Shown: positions 1 to 5,859, numbered from the stretch's first letter. The stretch is 7,135 bases of DNA from Betaproteobacteria bacterium (GCA_009693435.1 SHXF01000159.1:1-7135), one strand, 5' to 3'. Numbers and translations are program-made. The notes: generated by a model not told the origin, from the sequence alone.

Positions 1-86
1 GCCACCTTCGCCCGCGATACCCCAGCCTGCCCGGCCAGCCTTACCGCCTCTCGCTTGAACTCCGCTGCATATTTCTTGCGTTCCAT
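1..86 (-). CDS. IS3-family transposase OrfA, N-terminal fragment
   Basis: The - strand reads ATG at 86 and stays open to the window edge, giving 28 complete residues that begin MERKKYAAEFKREAVRLAGQ. The 'KKYxxEFKREAVRLA' stretch followed by 'GVSRAKVA' is the first part of the helix-turn-helix of IS3/IS911-type OrfA, which binds the element ends. A GGAGG at 93-97 sits 6 bases upstream of the ATG and supports this start. In the family OrfA is about 90-100 residues and OrfB (the DDE integrase) is made as an OrfAB frameshift product. Neither the end of OrfA nor OrfB is in the window. The family call is strong, the subgroup uncertain. Confidence 0.85.
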   Translation of the reverse strand, partial: MERKKYAAEFKREAVRLAGQAGVSRAKV

Positions 87-148
87 CTGACACCTCCGAT
101 AGCATCTTCGAACCTATCAAAAGTGTCCGGAATATCGGGGGAAGCCCA
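1..148 (-). mobile_element. IS3-family insertion sequence, orfA-side end (partial)
   Basis: Read on the - strand, the element would begin at 148 with TGGGCTTCCCCCGATATTCC, followed by GGACACTTTTGATAGG. This TGG..CCCC..ATATT..CC(A/G)GACA layout is like the terminal repeat of IS2-type IS3-family elements. A transposase OrfA start follows 62 bases inside, the usual spacing for the left end of such an element. Seen: the TG terminus, the orfA start and its ribosome binding site. Inferred: the exact outer boundary at 148. The rest lies off the left edge, so orfB, the programmed frameshift, the other terminal repeat and any target duplication cannot be checked. It is unknown whether the copy is intact. 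Confidence 0.7.
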
Positions 149-175
149 AAGTTCTATTCTCTAGGGAGGGAGAAA

Positions 176-502
176 ATGTATATTAAAAACATGTTGTCAT
201 GGTTTCTAGCAACTCTATTGGCCCTTTCATCGTTCTACGCTGCTGCTCAGTCACAGCAGCAGTCCACGACTCGCTTCAAAGACAAGCAAGGTAGAACGGT
301 TGGAAAAGCAGTCACCAAGGGAAATACCTCTCGCTATTACGACAAGCAAGGACGAAACACGGGTAAATCCGTCACGCAAGGCAATACCACGCGGCATATG
401 GACCGGCAAGGCCGAACAGTCGGCAGATCGGTTACGCAAGGCAATACAACGAGGCATATGAACAGCCAAGGACGAACCGTTTCAAGGACGACTCGTCGTT
501 AG
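176..502 (+). CDS. Small secreted basic protein with four 20-residue repeats
   Basis: The protein is 108 residues. Residues 1-24 look like a Sec signal peptide: a lysine near the start, hydrophobic core MLSWFLATLLALSSF, and a likely cut after AAA (22-24) before QSQQQ. The rest is four repeats at 31-50, 51-70, 71-90 and 91-108 (last one 18 residues) with consensus TTRxxDxQGRTVGxSVTQGN. No cysteine is present and the mature part is rich in Arg and Lys. The start is backed by an AGGGAGGGAG run at 163-172. Proteobacterial genomes carry similar 'TRYYDxQGR..G' repeat proteins annotated as hypothetical and presumed periplasmic; no function is established that I know of. A beta-type repeat binding a polyanion or envelope surface is possible but is inference only. 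Its GC is lower than the core genes, and it starts 28 bases beyond the IS3-type end, so its promoter may have been altered. Confidence 0.8.
   Translation: MYIKNMLSWFLATLLALSSFYAAAQSQQQSTTRFKDKQGRTVGKAVTKGNTSRYYDKQGRNTGKSVTQGNTTRHMDRQGRTVGRSVTQGNTTRHMNSQGRTVSRTTRR
266..499 (+). repeat. In-frame tandem repeat, 60-bp unit, 4 copies
   Basis: Units lie at 266-325, 326-385, 386-445 and 446-499. The third and fourth are the most alike (ACGCAAGGCAATAC and CGGCATATG/AGGCATATG recur), which suggests recent duplication of that end, while the first is more diverged. The period is an exact multiple of three, so copy-number change would keep the frame. The repeat is coding and is not a CRISPR array: there are no spacers. 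Confidence 0.85.
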
Positions 503-702
503 CATTGCGTTTTTTTTTGTGGCCATTTGGAATTGCGAACGCCGTCTAACTACACACCGCACGCGGACGCGCGCGCGACCAGCATCGCATTGCACAGTCT
601 CGTGGACGCGCGCCGGTGGGCGTGAACGTTAATCGGCAATATCGGGCGTCGTGGATCGACGCGGTATCCTGTCGTAATGTAGTGTGCGTATTGGGGAAAA
701 TC
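503..702. other. Intergenic stretch between repeat-protein gene and Bug receptor
   Basis: It opens with a run of nine T (510-518) shortly after the repeat-protein stop, without a convincing hairpin in front. It turns GC-rich from about 540. TAATGT at 675-680 is a possible -10 box for the downstream gene, with no clear -35 partner. No RNA gene or convincing open frame was seen. Confidence 0.4.
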
Positions 703-1677
703 TTGAGCAGACTGCCATCGTTCCTGATGTACGTGCTTGCGGCCATAGCTGCCGGAATGGCAACAGCATCCGCGCAGGGCTATCCCGACCGGCCGGTGCG
801 CATCATCGTCGGCTATCCACCCGGCGGCGGCACCGACCTCGTGGCGCGACTGGTGCAGCAGCCCCTGTCCGCGCGCTGGGGCCAACCGGTGGTGATCGAC
901 AACCGGCCGGGCGCCAACGCCATCATCGCCACCGAGGCGGTGGCGAAGGCAAAGCCGGACGGCTACACGCTGCTGATGGCTTATGCCACGGAAATTGCGG
1001 TGAATCCGGCGACAATGAAGAAGCTGCCCTACGACCCGGTGCGCGATTTTTCGCCGATTTCGCAGCTGGCCGGCGCGCCGCTGGTCCTCGCGGTGCACCC
1101 GGCGCTGGCGGCGAAGGATGTGCGGGAACTGGTGGCGCTAGCGAAGGCGAAGCCCGGCACGTTCTCGTATTCATCGTCGGGCAGCGGCAGCGTGCACCAC
1201 TTTGCGGGGGAACTGTTCAAGCTGCAGACTGGCGCCGACCTGCTGCACGTACCCTACAAGGGCTCGGGGCCGGCCGCTACCGATGCCGTCGCGGGACAAG
1301 TCCAGGCCAACTTCGCTTCGGTGGCCTCCGTGCTGCGCTTCGTGCAGGCGGGGCGCCTGCGCGCGCTGGCGGTGACGTCGAAAAAGCGCTCGCCGCAGAT
1401 GCCGGAGGTGCCAAGCATGGCCGAGGCCGGTCTTGCGGACTTCGAGTTGACGAGCTGGTACGGTTTGCTTGCGCCCGCGGGCACGCCCCTGGAACTGATT
1501 GCGAAGATCCACGCCGACGTGATGGCATTGCTGGGCGTCGCCGAGATCCAGAAAAGCTTCGCTACCCAGGGCCTGGACATGGCCGGCAGCACGCCGCACG
1601 CGTTCGGCGACTTCATCCGCGCCGAGGCCGTCAAGTTCGCGCGCATCGCCAAGGCAGGCAATATCTCCCTGGAGTGA
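703..1677 (+). CDS. Bug-family periplasmic solute receptor (tripartite tricarboxylate transporter type)
   Basis: The product is a 324-residue periplasmic binding protein of the Bug/TctC type, which captures small organic anions, usually carboxylates, for a TctAB-type permease. The TTG at 703 is chosen because GGGG (693-696) lies 6 bases ahead and it gives a clean signal peptide: MSRLP, a hydrophobic stretch at 7-19, cut after ASA (22-24). A GTG at 616 is in frame but would add 29 unlikely residues, and ATG 727 is the alternative. Family hallmarks follow: YPDRPVRIIV (27-36), YPPGGGTD (38-45), VIDNRPGA (64-71), and VPYKGSGPAATD (183-194), whose final Asp is the position that usually contacts the ligand carboxylate. 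Length is typical. No TctA or TctB gene is nearby, so it is an orphan receptor, as most Bug genes are. The stop overlaps the start of the reductase gene. The ligand cannot be read from sequence. Confidence 0.93.
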   Translation: MSRLPSFLMYVLAAIAAGMATASAQGYPDRPVRIIVGYPPGGGTDLVARLVQQPLSARWGQPVVIDNRPGANAIIATEAVAKAKPDGYTLLMAYATEIAVNPATMKKLPYDPVRDFSPISQLAGAPLVLAVHPALAAKDVRELVALAKAKPGTFSYSSSGSGSVHHFAGELFKLQTGADLLHVPYKGSGPAATDAVAGQVQANFASVASVLRFVQAGRLRALAVTSKKRSPQMPEVPSMAEAGLADFELTSWYGLLAPAGTPLELIAKIHADVMALLGVAEIQKSFATQGLDMAGSTPHAFGDFIRAEAVKFARIAKAGNISLE

Positions 1678-2507
1678 AGACGGTCACGCTGCCTTCGGGC
1701 GAGAAGGTGCCGGCGTTCGGCCTGGGGGCGTGGAACATCGGCGACGCGCGCGCGCAGCGCGCCGAGGAAATCGCGACGCTGCGCCTCGGCCTGGATTTGG
1801 GCGCCAGGCTGATTGACACGGCGGAGATGTACGGCGACGGTCGCTCGGAAGAACTGGTGGGCGAGGCGATCGCCGGGCGGCGCGACGAAGTCTTCCTCGT
1901 CACCAAGGTTTATCCACACAACGCCTCGCGCAAGGGCGTGCCTGCGGCCTGCGAGCGCAGCCTGAAGCGGTTGAAAACCGACCGCATCGACCTGTACCTG
2001 CTGCATTGGCGCGGCAGAGTGCCGTTCGCCGAAACCATCGAGGCTTTCACCGCGTTGCAGAAGGCGGGCAAGATCTGCCATTTCGGCGTCAGCAATCTCG
2101 ATCTTTCCGACATGAAGGAATGGTGCAAGGCGCCCGGCGGCGCCGCGCTGGCCGCCAACCAGCTGCTCTTCAACCTCACGCGCCGCGGCATCGAGTGGGA
2201 CCTGCTGCCCTGGCTGCAGGAGAAGCGCGTGCCGGTGATGGCCTACTCGCCGATCGAGCAGGCGCGGCTGCTGGCCGATTCGAAGCTTGCCGGCTTCGCG
2301 AAACGCAGTGGCATGACGCCTTCGCAGGCCGCGCTCGCCTGGCTGCTGTCGAAGGACGGCGTCATCGTGATTCCAAAGACCGGCCGGCGCGAGCAGCTGA
2401 AGGAAAATCTCGGCGCGCTCGGGCGGACGCTGGATGCCGCGCAACTGGTGGAACTGGACCGCCTGTTCCCGCCGCCGGCAGGGCCCCGGCCGCTGGAAAT
2501 GCTCTAG
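1674..2507 (+). CDS. yeaE: Aldo/keto reductase, YeaE-like
   Basis: This 277-residue cytosolic NADPH-dependent oxidoreductase would reduce aldehydes or ketones to alcohols. The catalytic tetrad is complete: Asp48 and Tyr53 (LIDTAEMY), Lys78 (LVTKVY) and His111 (YLLHW). The cofactor-binding motif IPKTGRREQLKEN is near the C-terminus. Several stretches match E. coli YeaE as I recall it (DTAEMYxDG, KVYPxNA, RGIExDLLPW, VMAYSPxxQA, and the FPPPxG..LxM ending); YeaE has been reported to act on methylglyoxal. The physiological substrate here is unknown. The GTG start at 1674 overlaps the receptor's TGA (GTGA), so translation is probably coupled, and no strong Shine-Dalgarno sequence is seen. The stop TAG shares the tetranucleotide CTAG with the stop of the opposing aminotransferase. 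The orthology to YeaE is an inference; the family is certain. Confidence 0.93.
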   Translation: MKTVTLPSGEKVPAFGLGAWNIGDARAQRAEEIATLRLGLDLGARLIDTAEMYGDGRSEELVGEAIAGRRDEVFLVTKVYPHNASRKGVPAACERSLKRLKTDRIDLYLLHWRGRVPFAETIEAFTALQKAGKICHFGVSNLDLSDMKEWCKAPGGAALAANQLLFNLTRRGIEWDLLPWLQEKRVPVMAYSPIEQARLLADSKLAGFAKRSGMTPSQAALAWLLSKDGVIVIPKTGRREQLKENLGALGRTLDAAQLVELDRLFPPPAGPRPLEML

Positions 2508-3641
2508 CAGCGGGTAATTGCGCGCTGCAAACGCTCGTAGTCTTCCGGCACGTTGTAGACCTGAGCTGACAGGCGCGCCCAGAGGGCGCCGTCGACTGGC
2601 ATGACCGCTACAAAGACACGGTGCCGGGCGAGCCATTCGGCCATCAGGCGCACCGGGTTACGCCGCTGCAAGTGTTCCGGCAGCCTGATCGCCATCATCG
2701 AGCCATGCAGTTGCGCCGGCCCATCACAATGGGTTTGCCGCGAGCCAGAAATTTCTTTTGCCTTGCGGGTTGCAAGCGTGTGGCAGTAGGACCTGATCCG
2801 TTCCGGCCCAAGATTCTCGAAAAAATCCAACCCATCCGGTATCGCGATCCATGCGGAAAAGTCCCTCGTGCCGGTCCAGTCGAATTCCGTGGTGAAACCC
2901 TTGTCGTAGCCGTGCGAGATCACGGGTGGGTGAATGCCGGCTTGCGCGTTGCGCCGCGCCCACAGGAAGCCGCAGCCCTTGGGCGCGAACAGCCATTTGT
3001 GGCAGTTGCCGGCGTACCAGTCGACGCCGAGTGAGGGAATGTCGAGCGCGAACTGGCCGGGCGCGTGCGCGCCATCGACGAGAATCCTTACGCCGCGCGC
3101 GCGCGACGGCCGCGAGCCGCTTCACGGGGAAAATCAGGCCGGTAGGTGAGGAAATGTGATCAACCACCAGCAATCGGGTTCGCTTGTTTATTTCTTTCGT
3201 GATTGATTCTTCAAGATATTTCTCATTTTCGATCGGCAGCTCGATGTTAGCTTCAATAAGTTTCGCGCCGAAGCGCCTGCACACCTCGCGAATCGTCTGG
3301 CGCACTGCGTTGTACGTATGCGTCGTGGCAAGGATCTCGTCGCCGGGCCGTAATTCGAGCGAACGCAGGACGGCGTTCACGCCCGAGGTGGCGTTCTCGA
3401 CGAAGACGATGTCCTGCTCCTTCGGATGCACAAAGCGCGCGAGGCGCCCGGCCGCGGCGCGCAGCGCATCGGGCAGGACGTAGCGCAGAAAACGATCCGA
3501 GTTCGCCTCCATGCGGAGGCGCCAGCGTTGCGCGGCGGCGAGTACCGTGCGCGGGGTCGCGCCGAAGGAGCCGTGATTGAGGAAGGCGGTGCCGGGCTCC
3601 AGGTGGAAGCGGCGGCGCATCGGGTGGCCCAACGGGATCAT
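2504..3641 (-). pseudogene. Class V aminotransferase (isopenicillin N epimerase-like), frameshifted
   Basis: Two - strand frames together make one full class V PLP enzyme of about 379 residues. The first frame (from ATG 3641, or ATG 3620) gives LEPGTAFLNHGSFGATP, FVENATSGVNAVLRS and LLVVDHISSPTGLIFPVKRL, about 179 residues in all. At the (CG)6 run 3094-3105 the frame is lost. The next frame resumes exactly where the family requires: GVRILVDGAHAPGQ (Asp for the PLP ring nitrogen, codon 3074-3076), then AGNCHKWLFAPKGCGFLW (PLP-binding Lys, codon 2996-2998), then HGYDKGFTTEFDWTGTRDF and on to the stop. One extra CG unit, or one base fewer, restores the frame. As written, the product lacks the catalytic lysine and runs out of frame to 2724. 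Family members act on amino acids as epimerases, desulfurases or lyases; the substrate is unknown. Because both halves are otherwise well conserved, the event is recent, reversible, or a sequencing error. Confidence 0.85.
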
Positions 3642-3647
3642 GCGGCG

Positions 3648-3653
3648 AGTCTA
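3648..3653 (-). promoter_or_regulatory. Possible -10 box for the aminotransferase gene
   Basis: On the - strand TAGACT ends 6 bases before ATG 3641, and no Shine-Dalgarno sequence lies between. This spacing would start the transcript at or near the start codon (leaderless). No good -35 is seen, so the call rests on position and the lack of a ribosome binding site. Confidence 0.3.
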
Positions 3654-3663
3654 ACGCAGCGGG

Positions 3664-3669
3664 TAGAAT
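3664..3669 (+). promoter_or_regulatory. Possible -10 box for the TauE/SafE permease gene
   Basis: TAGAAT (within GGGTAGAATCC) ends 10 bases before ATG 3680 in the 38-base gap between divergent genes. There is no Shine-Dalgarno sequence in front of the ATG, which suggests a leaderless or nearly leaderless mRNA. The -35 region is not recognisable. Confidence 0.4.
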
Positions 3670-3679
3670 CCGCTGCCTC

Positions 3680-4402
3680 ATGGATTTCGCCCTGATCCTC
3701 GGCATCGGTCTCGTGGCCGGCACGCTCGGCGGCATCGTCGGCTTCGGCGCCTCGATCCTGCTGATGCCGGTGCTGGTGATCGTCTTCGGCCCGCTGCAGG
3801 CGGTGCCGATCATGGCGATCGCCGCCATCATGGCCAACCTGTCGCGCATCATCGTCTGGTGGCGCGAAGTGGACTGGCGCGCCTGCGCCGCGTATTGCGT
3901 TACCGCTGCACCCTTCGCCGCCCTGGGCGCCGCGACGCTGCTCGCGCTGCCCGCGCGCGTCATCGAGACGGCGCTCGGGGTGTTCTTTCTTTCCATGATC
4001 GCCGTGCGGCGCTGGATGGCGTCGCGCGAGACCCGGCTAAAGCACGCGCATTTGGCGCTGATCGGCGCGCCGGTCGGCTACCTGACCGGCGTCGTGGTAT
4101 CCACCGGACCGCTCACGGCGCCGATTTTCCACGCCGCCGGGCTCGTCAAGGGCGCGTTCATCTCCACCGAGGCGGCCGCGTCGTTCATCGTCTACCTTGC
4201 CAAGGCCGCAGTGTTTCGTGGGTTCGGCGCGATGCCGCTCGAGATCGTCGTCAAGGGCCTCATCATCGGCTCGACCCTGATGGCGGGCGCCTTCATCGCC
4301 AAGCGCTTCGTGCTGAAGATGGATGCCGGCCGCTTTCGCCTGCTGCTCGATGGATTGATGTTCGTTTCGGGCGTCACGTTGCTCGCGACGGCGTTCCTCT
4401 GA
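3680..4402 (+). CDS. TauE/SafE (DUF81) family membrane permease
   Basis: The 240-residue inner-membrane protein is almost entirely hydrophobic, with about seven to eight predicted membrane segments. The family is proposed to export or move sulfite, sulfoacetate and other small organic anions. Both half-repeats of the family are visible: GGIVGFGASILLMP (17-30) with the following PIMAIAAIMANLSRI, and APVGYLTGVVVSTGPLTAP (130-148) with the STEAAASF helix after it. The glycine/proline-rich re-entrant motifs are intact, and the length is in the usual 240-260 range. The ATG at 3680 gives a membrane segment from residue 3 on, consistent with a true N-terminus. The MaoC-like gene starts 13 bases after its stop, in the same direction. 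The transported compound cannot be inferred from this context. Confidence 0.92.
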   Translation: MDFALILGIGLVAGTLGGIVGFGASILLMPVLVIVFGPLQAVPIMAIAAIMANLSRIIVWWREVDWRACAAYCVTAAPFAALGAATLLALPARVIETALGVFFLSMIAVRRWMASRETRLKHAHLALIGAPVGYLTGVVVSTGPLTAPIFHAAGLVKGAFISTEAAASFIVYLAKAAVFRGFGAMPLEIVVKGLIIGSTLMAGAFIAKRFVLKMDAGRFRLLLDGLMFVSGVTLLATAFL

Positions 4403-4403
4403 G

Positions 4404-4409
4404 TAAAAT
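4404..4409 (+). promoter_or_regulatory. Possible -10 box for the MaoC-like gene
   Basis: TAAAAT ends 6 bases before ATG 4416, just after the permease stop. TTGCTC (4379-4384) is a possible but poorly spaced -35 (19 bases). The AAGG at 4411-4414 is too near the ATG to act as a ribosome binding site. A leaderless start is likely, alongside possible read-through from the permease gene. Confidence 0.45.
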
Positions 4410-4415
4410 TAAGGC

Positions 4416-4871
4416 ATGAGCGACATCCTCCCGATCATCGGCCGCGGCTACTGCTACGAGGACCTGAAAGTGGGGTTCCGTTTTCGCACCCACCGCCGCA
4501 CCATCGCCGAGTCCGACCTGGCGAACTTCATCAACTTGACCTGGCTCACCGAGGAACTCTTCGCGGTGGAAGATGACTCGAATCGCGCGATCAAGGGCCG
4601 GCCGGTGCCCGGCGCACTGGTCTATTCCTTCGCCGAGGGGTTGCTGCTGCCGACCATGCAGGACACCGGCCTCGCGTTCCTAAACGCCACGCTCGACATC
4701 AAGGGGCCAACGTCGGTGGGCGACACGATCCACGTCGAATCCGAGGTGGTCGAGGCGCGCCTGACTTCGAAGGGCGACCGCGGCCTGGTGCGTTTCGCCA
4801 ACAAGGTCGTCAACCAGCGCGGCGAAACGGTGCTGCAATACAACCCGCTGCGCATGCTGAAGAGAAAGTGA
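4416..4871 (+). CDS. MaoC-like hotdog-fold protein
   Basis: The 151-residue protein has the single hotdog layout of MaoC/FAS1-type dehydratases, which hydrate or dehydrate acyl-CoA thioesters in the cytosol. The N-terminal YEDLKVGFRFRTHRRTIAES (14-33) is the typical strand leading to the helix. GRPVPGALVYSFAEGLLL matches the family's 'GxxVPGxLxxSxxxGL' helix, and the later strands VGDTIHVESEVVEARLTSKG and VVNQRGETVLQYNP complete the fold. The usual catalytic 'D/N-PxH-xD' loop is replaced by INLTWLTEELFAVED (39-53): the His is absent, so normal enoyl-CoA hydratase activity is doubtful. It may bind a CoA thioester without hydrating it, or use another residue such as Glu46 or Glu47. Its TGA overlaps the next ATG by one base, so it is co-translated with the VOC gene. 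Confidence 0.85.
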   Translation: MSDILPIIGRGYCYEDLKVGFRFRTHRRTIAESDLANFINLTWLTEELFAVEDDSNRAIKGRPVPGALVYSFAEGLLLPTMQDTGLAFLNATLDIKGPTSVGDTIHVESEVVEARLTSKGDRGLVRFANKVVNQRGETVLQYNPLRMLKRK

Positions 4872-5257
4872 TGATCGAGCACATTGATCACGTGGTGCTG
4901 ACGACGCGGGACCTGCCAGCCTGCATGCGTTTTTATTCCGAGATATTGGGGATGAAAATGGAAAATTTCAAAACCCCAATTGAGACCCGCATTGCCCTGA
5001 AATTCGGCAACCAGAAGATAAACGTGCATGAGTGGGGCCAGGAATTCACGCCGCGCGCGCACGTGGCTGCGCCGGGAACGCTGGACCTGTGCTTTATCGC
5101 TTCGGTTCCGCTCGAGGAAGTGATAGCCAAACTCAAGAGCGCAAGGATAGAAATACTGGAAGGCCCAGTCATGAAAACAGGCGCGACCTCGAAGATTCGT
5201 TCGGTCTACGTGCGGGATCCGGACCTGAATCTGGTCGAGATTTCGGTTCTCGCCTAG
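4871..5257 (+). CDS. VOC-family (glyoxalase-fold) protein, GLOD5/'virulence protein' type
   Basis: The 128-residue protein has two beta-alpha-beta-beta-beta modules: MIEHIDHVVLTTRDLPACMR to NVHEWG (residues 1-56), and PGTLDLCFIASVPLEEVIAK to DPDLNLVEISVLA (68-128). Likely metal ligands are His7, His53 and Glu123, with the second module offering no clear fourth ligand. The FGNQKINVHEWGQEFTPRA stretch and EGPVMKTGATSKIRSVYVRD follow the small single-chain VOC group often labelled 'VOC family virulence protein' or glyoxalase domain-containing protein 5. VOC enzymes cover isomerases, dioxygenases and antibiotic-binding proteins, so the reaction is unknown. ATG 4871 is chosen over GTG 4868 because it starts directly at the conserved IEHIDHVV; either way it overlaps the upstream stop. 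Residues around 30-50 are coded by a more AT-rich stretch. Confidence 0.88.
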   Translation: MIEHIDHVVLTTRDLPACMRFYSEILGMKMENFKTPIETRIALKFGNQKINVHEWGQEFTPRAHVAAPGTLDLCFIASVPLEEVIAKLKSARIEILEGPVMKTGATSKIRSVYVRDPDLNLVEISVLA

Positions 5258-5268
5258 GTTTCTTTCTG

Positions 5269-5337
5269 CCGTCATTCCCGCGAAAGCGGGAATCCATGCT
5301 CTAGAAACTTGGGTCCCCGCTTTCGCGGGGACGACGG
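5269..5337. repeat. Paired dispersed palindromic repeat, possible bidirectional terminator
   Basis: Two hairpins lie back to back: ATTCCCGC-GAAA-GCGGGAAT (5274-5293) and GTCCCCGC-TTTC-GCGGGGAC (5313-5332). The two are inverted copies of one another with mostly transition differences, and the outer CCGTC (5269-5273) pairs with GACGG (5333-5337), so the block is one large imperfect palindrome. 'CGTCATTCCCGCGAAAGCGG' is a sequence I recognise as widely dispersed in betaproteobacterial genomes. It starts 12 bases after the VOC stop and ends 12 bases before the end of the opposing threonine ammonia-lyase remnant, so it could end transcription in both directions, though no T-run follows. Confidence 0.8.
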
Positions 5338-5349
5338 TGTTTCGTTCTT

Positions 5350-5859
5350 CTACTGCAAGGCTGCCGTAACACCCTTCTTCTGAAGTTCGGCAATAAGCGC
5401 CTGCGTGTGCTCTTGGTCGCGCTTCTCGATGACGAACTCTACCTCCGGCGACTTGATGGATGCGGTGCCGAAGACGCGCTGGTGCTGCACTTCGACGATG
5501 TTGCCGCCGCAGATCGGGATGCCGACACGCTTGCTGGCGAAGAGCGTTGGGTGCTGGAGCAGGGCGGCGAGCCCGGCCGTGTCGGCACCTTCGGCGACGG
5601 TCTTTTCTATTTCAATCAGGGAAACGATCGCGCGCTCGATAGTTTCTTCTTCAACCAGCAGAATCTATTTCACAAGCTTTTGAATTAATTTTAAAGGCAG
5701 TTCCCCAACGCCCCTGACGGCCAGGCCTTCCGCAATCGTGTCGCCGCCGACCAGCACCACCAGCATCTCCAGCGCCGGCGCCTGCTCGAGCATTTCCAGC
5801 GCCACCGTGCCCTGGCCCGCGATGATCGCAGCGTCGTTGTGGGGATGAATGAAGGTGAG
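5350..5859 (-). pseudogene. Threonine ammonia-lyase remnant (IlvA/TdcB type with C-terminal ACT domain)
   Basis: A single - strand frame from 5859 to the TAG at 5350-5352 reads pieces of a PLP threonine dehydratase. In order: FIHPHNDAAIIAGQGTVALE, a hydrophobic strand ending VVLVGG, DTIAEGLAVRGVGELPLKLI, a TAG at 5665-5667, then LLVEEETIERAIVSLIEIEK, GLAALLQHPTLFASKRVGIP with ICGGNI, and the ACT-domain tail VEVQHQR..EVEFVIEKRDQEH. Known intact enzymes have roughly 40-50 more residues between VPVGG and GGDTIAEG, and again between CGGNI and NIVEVQHQR. Both are missing here, each at a short repeated motif (GGCGGC near 5743-5748; AACATCG near 5496-5502), and both losses keep the frame. The glycine-rich GAGAAG loop has become GADTAG. 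The 5' part, including the PLP lysine, is gone: the frame runs into the 131-bp element at 5860. A non-functional relic. Confidence 0.88.

Noticed and set aside
251..469. Antisense frame opposite the repeat protein
   Set aside because: Its apparent repeats only mirror the 60-bp period of the real gene, which has the ribosome binding site and signal peptide.
266..499. Possible CRISPR-like array
   Set aside because: Units are contiguous with no unique spacers, keep an open frame and encode a regular 20-residue repeat.
488..518. Rho-independent terminator after the repeat protein
   Set aside because: The nine-T run (510-518) is there, but the only hairpin (ACGA..TCGT, 488-499) has a 4-base stem and lies 10 bases away.
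565..613. Repeated GGACGCGCGC at 565-574 and 604-613
   Set aside because: A 10-base match in GC-rich intergenic DNA with no symmetry or spacing meaning; likely chance.
684..2507. 607-codon open frame on the + strand covering the receptor and the reductase
   Set aside because: Only the part from 1674 is protein-like (aldo/keto reductase). The first 330 codons are an Arg/Gly/Ala-rich shadow of the Bug receptor in another frame, so this is not a fusion protein.
1254..2636. 460-codon antisense open frame
   Set aside because: Shadow of the receptor and reductase genes in high-GC DNA: low-complexity Arg/Ala/Pro/His composition and no recognisable motif.
3253..3996. 247-codon - strand frame across the divergent gap
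   Set aside because: It overlaps the real aminotransferase and permease coding regions in the wrong frame, and its sequence is shadow-like.
4622..5275. 217-codon - strand frame opposite the MaoC-like and VOC genes
   Set aside because: No motif is recognisable. The + strand genes are strongly supported and translationally linked.
5405..5688. Two + strand frames of about 92 codons
   Set aside because: They lie opposite the threonine ammonia-lyase remnant, whose - strand frame carries clear family motifs. The + strand products do not resemble anything.
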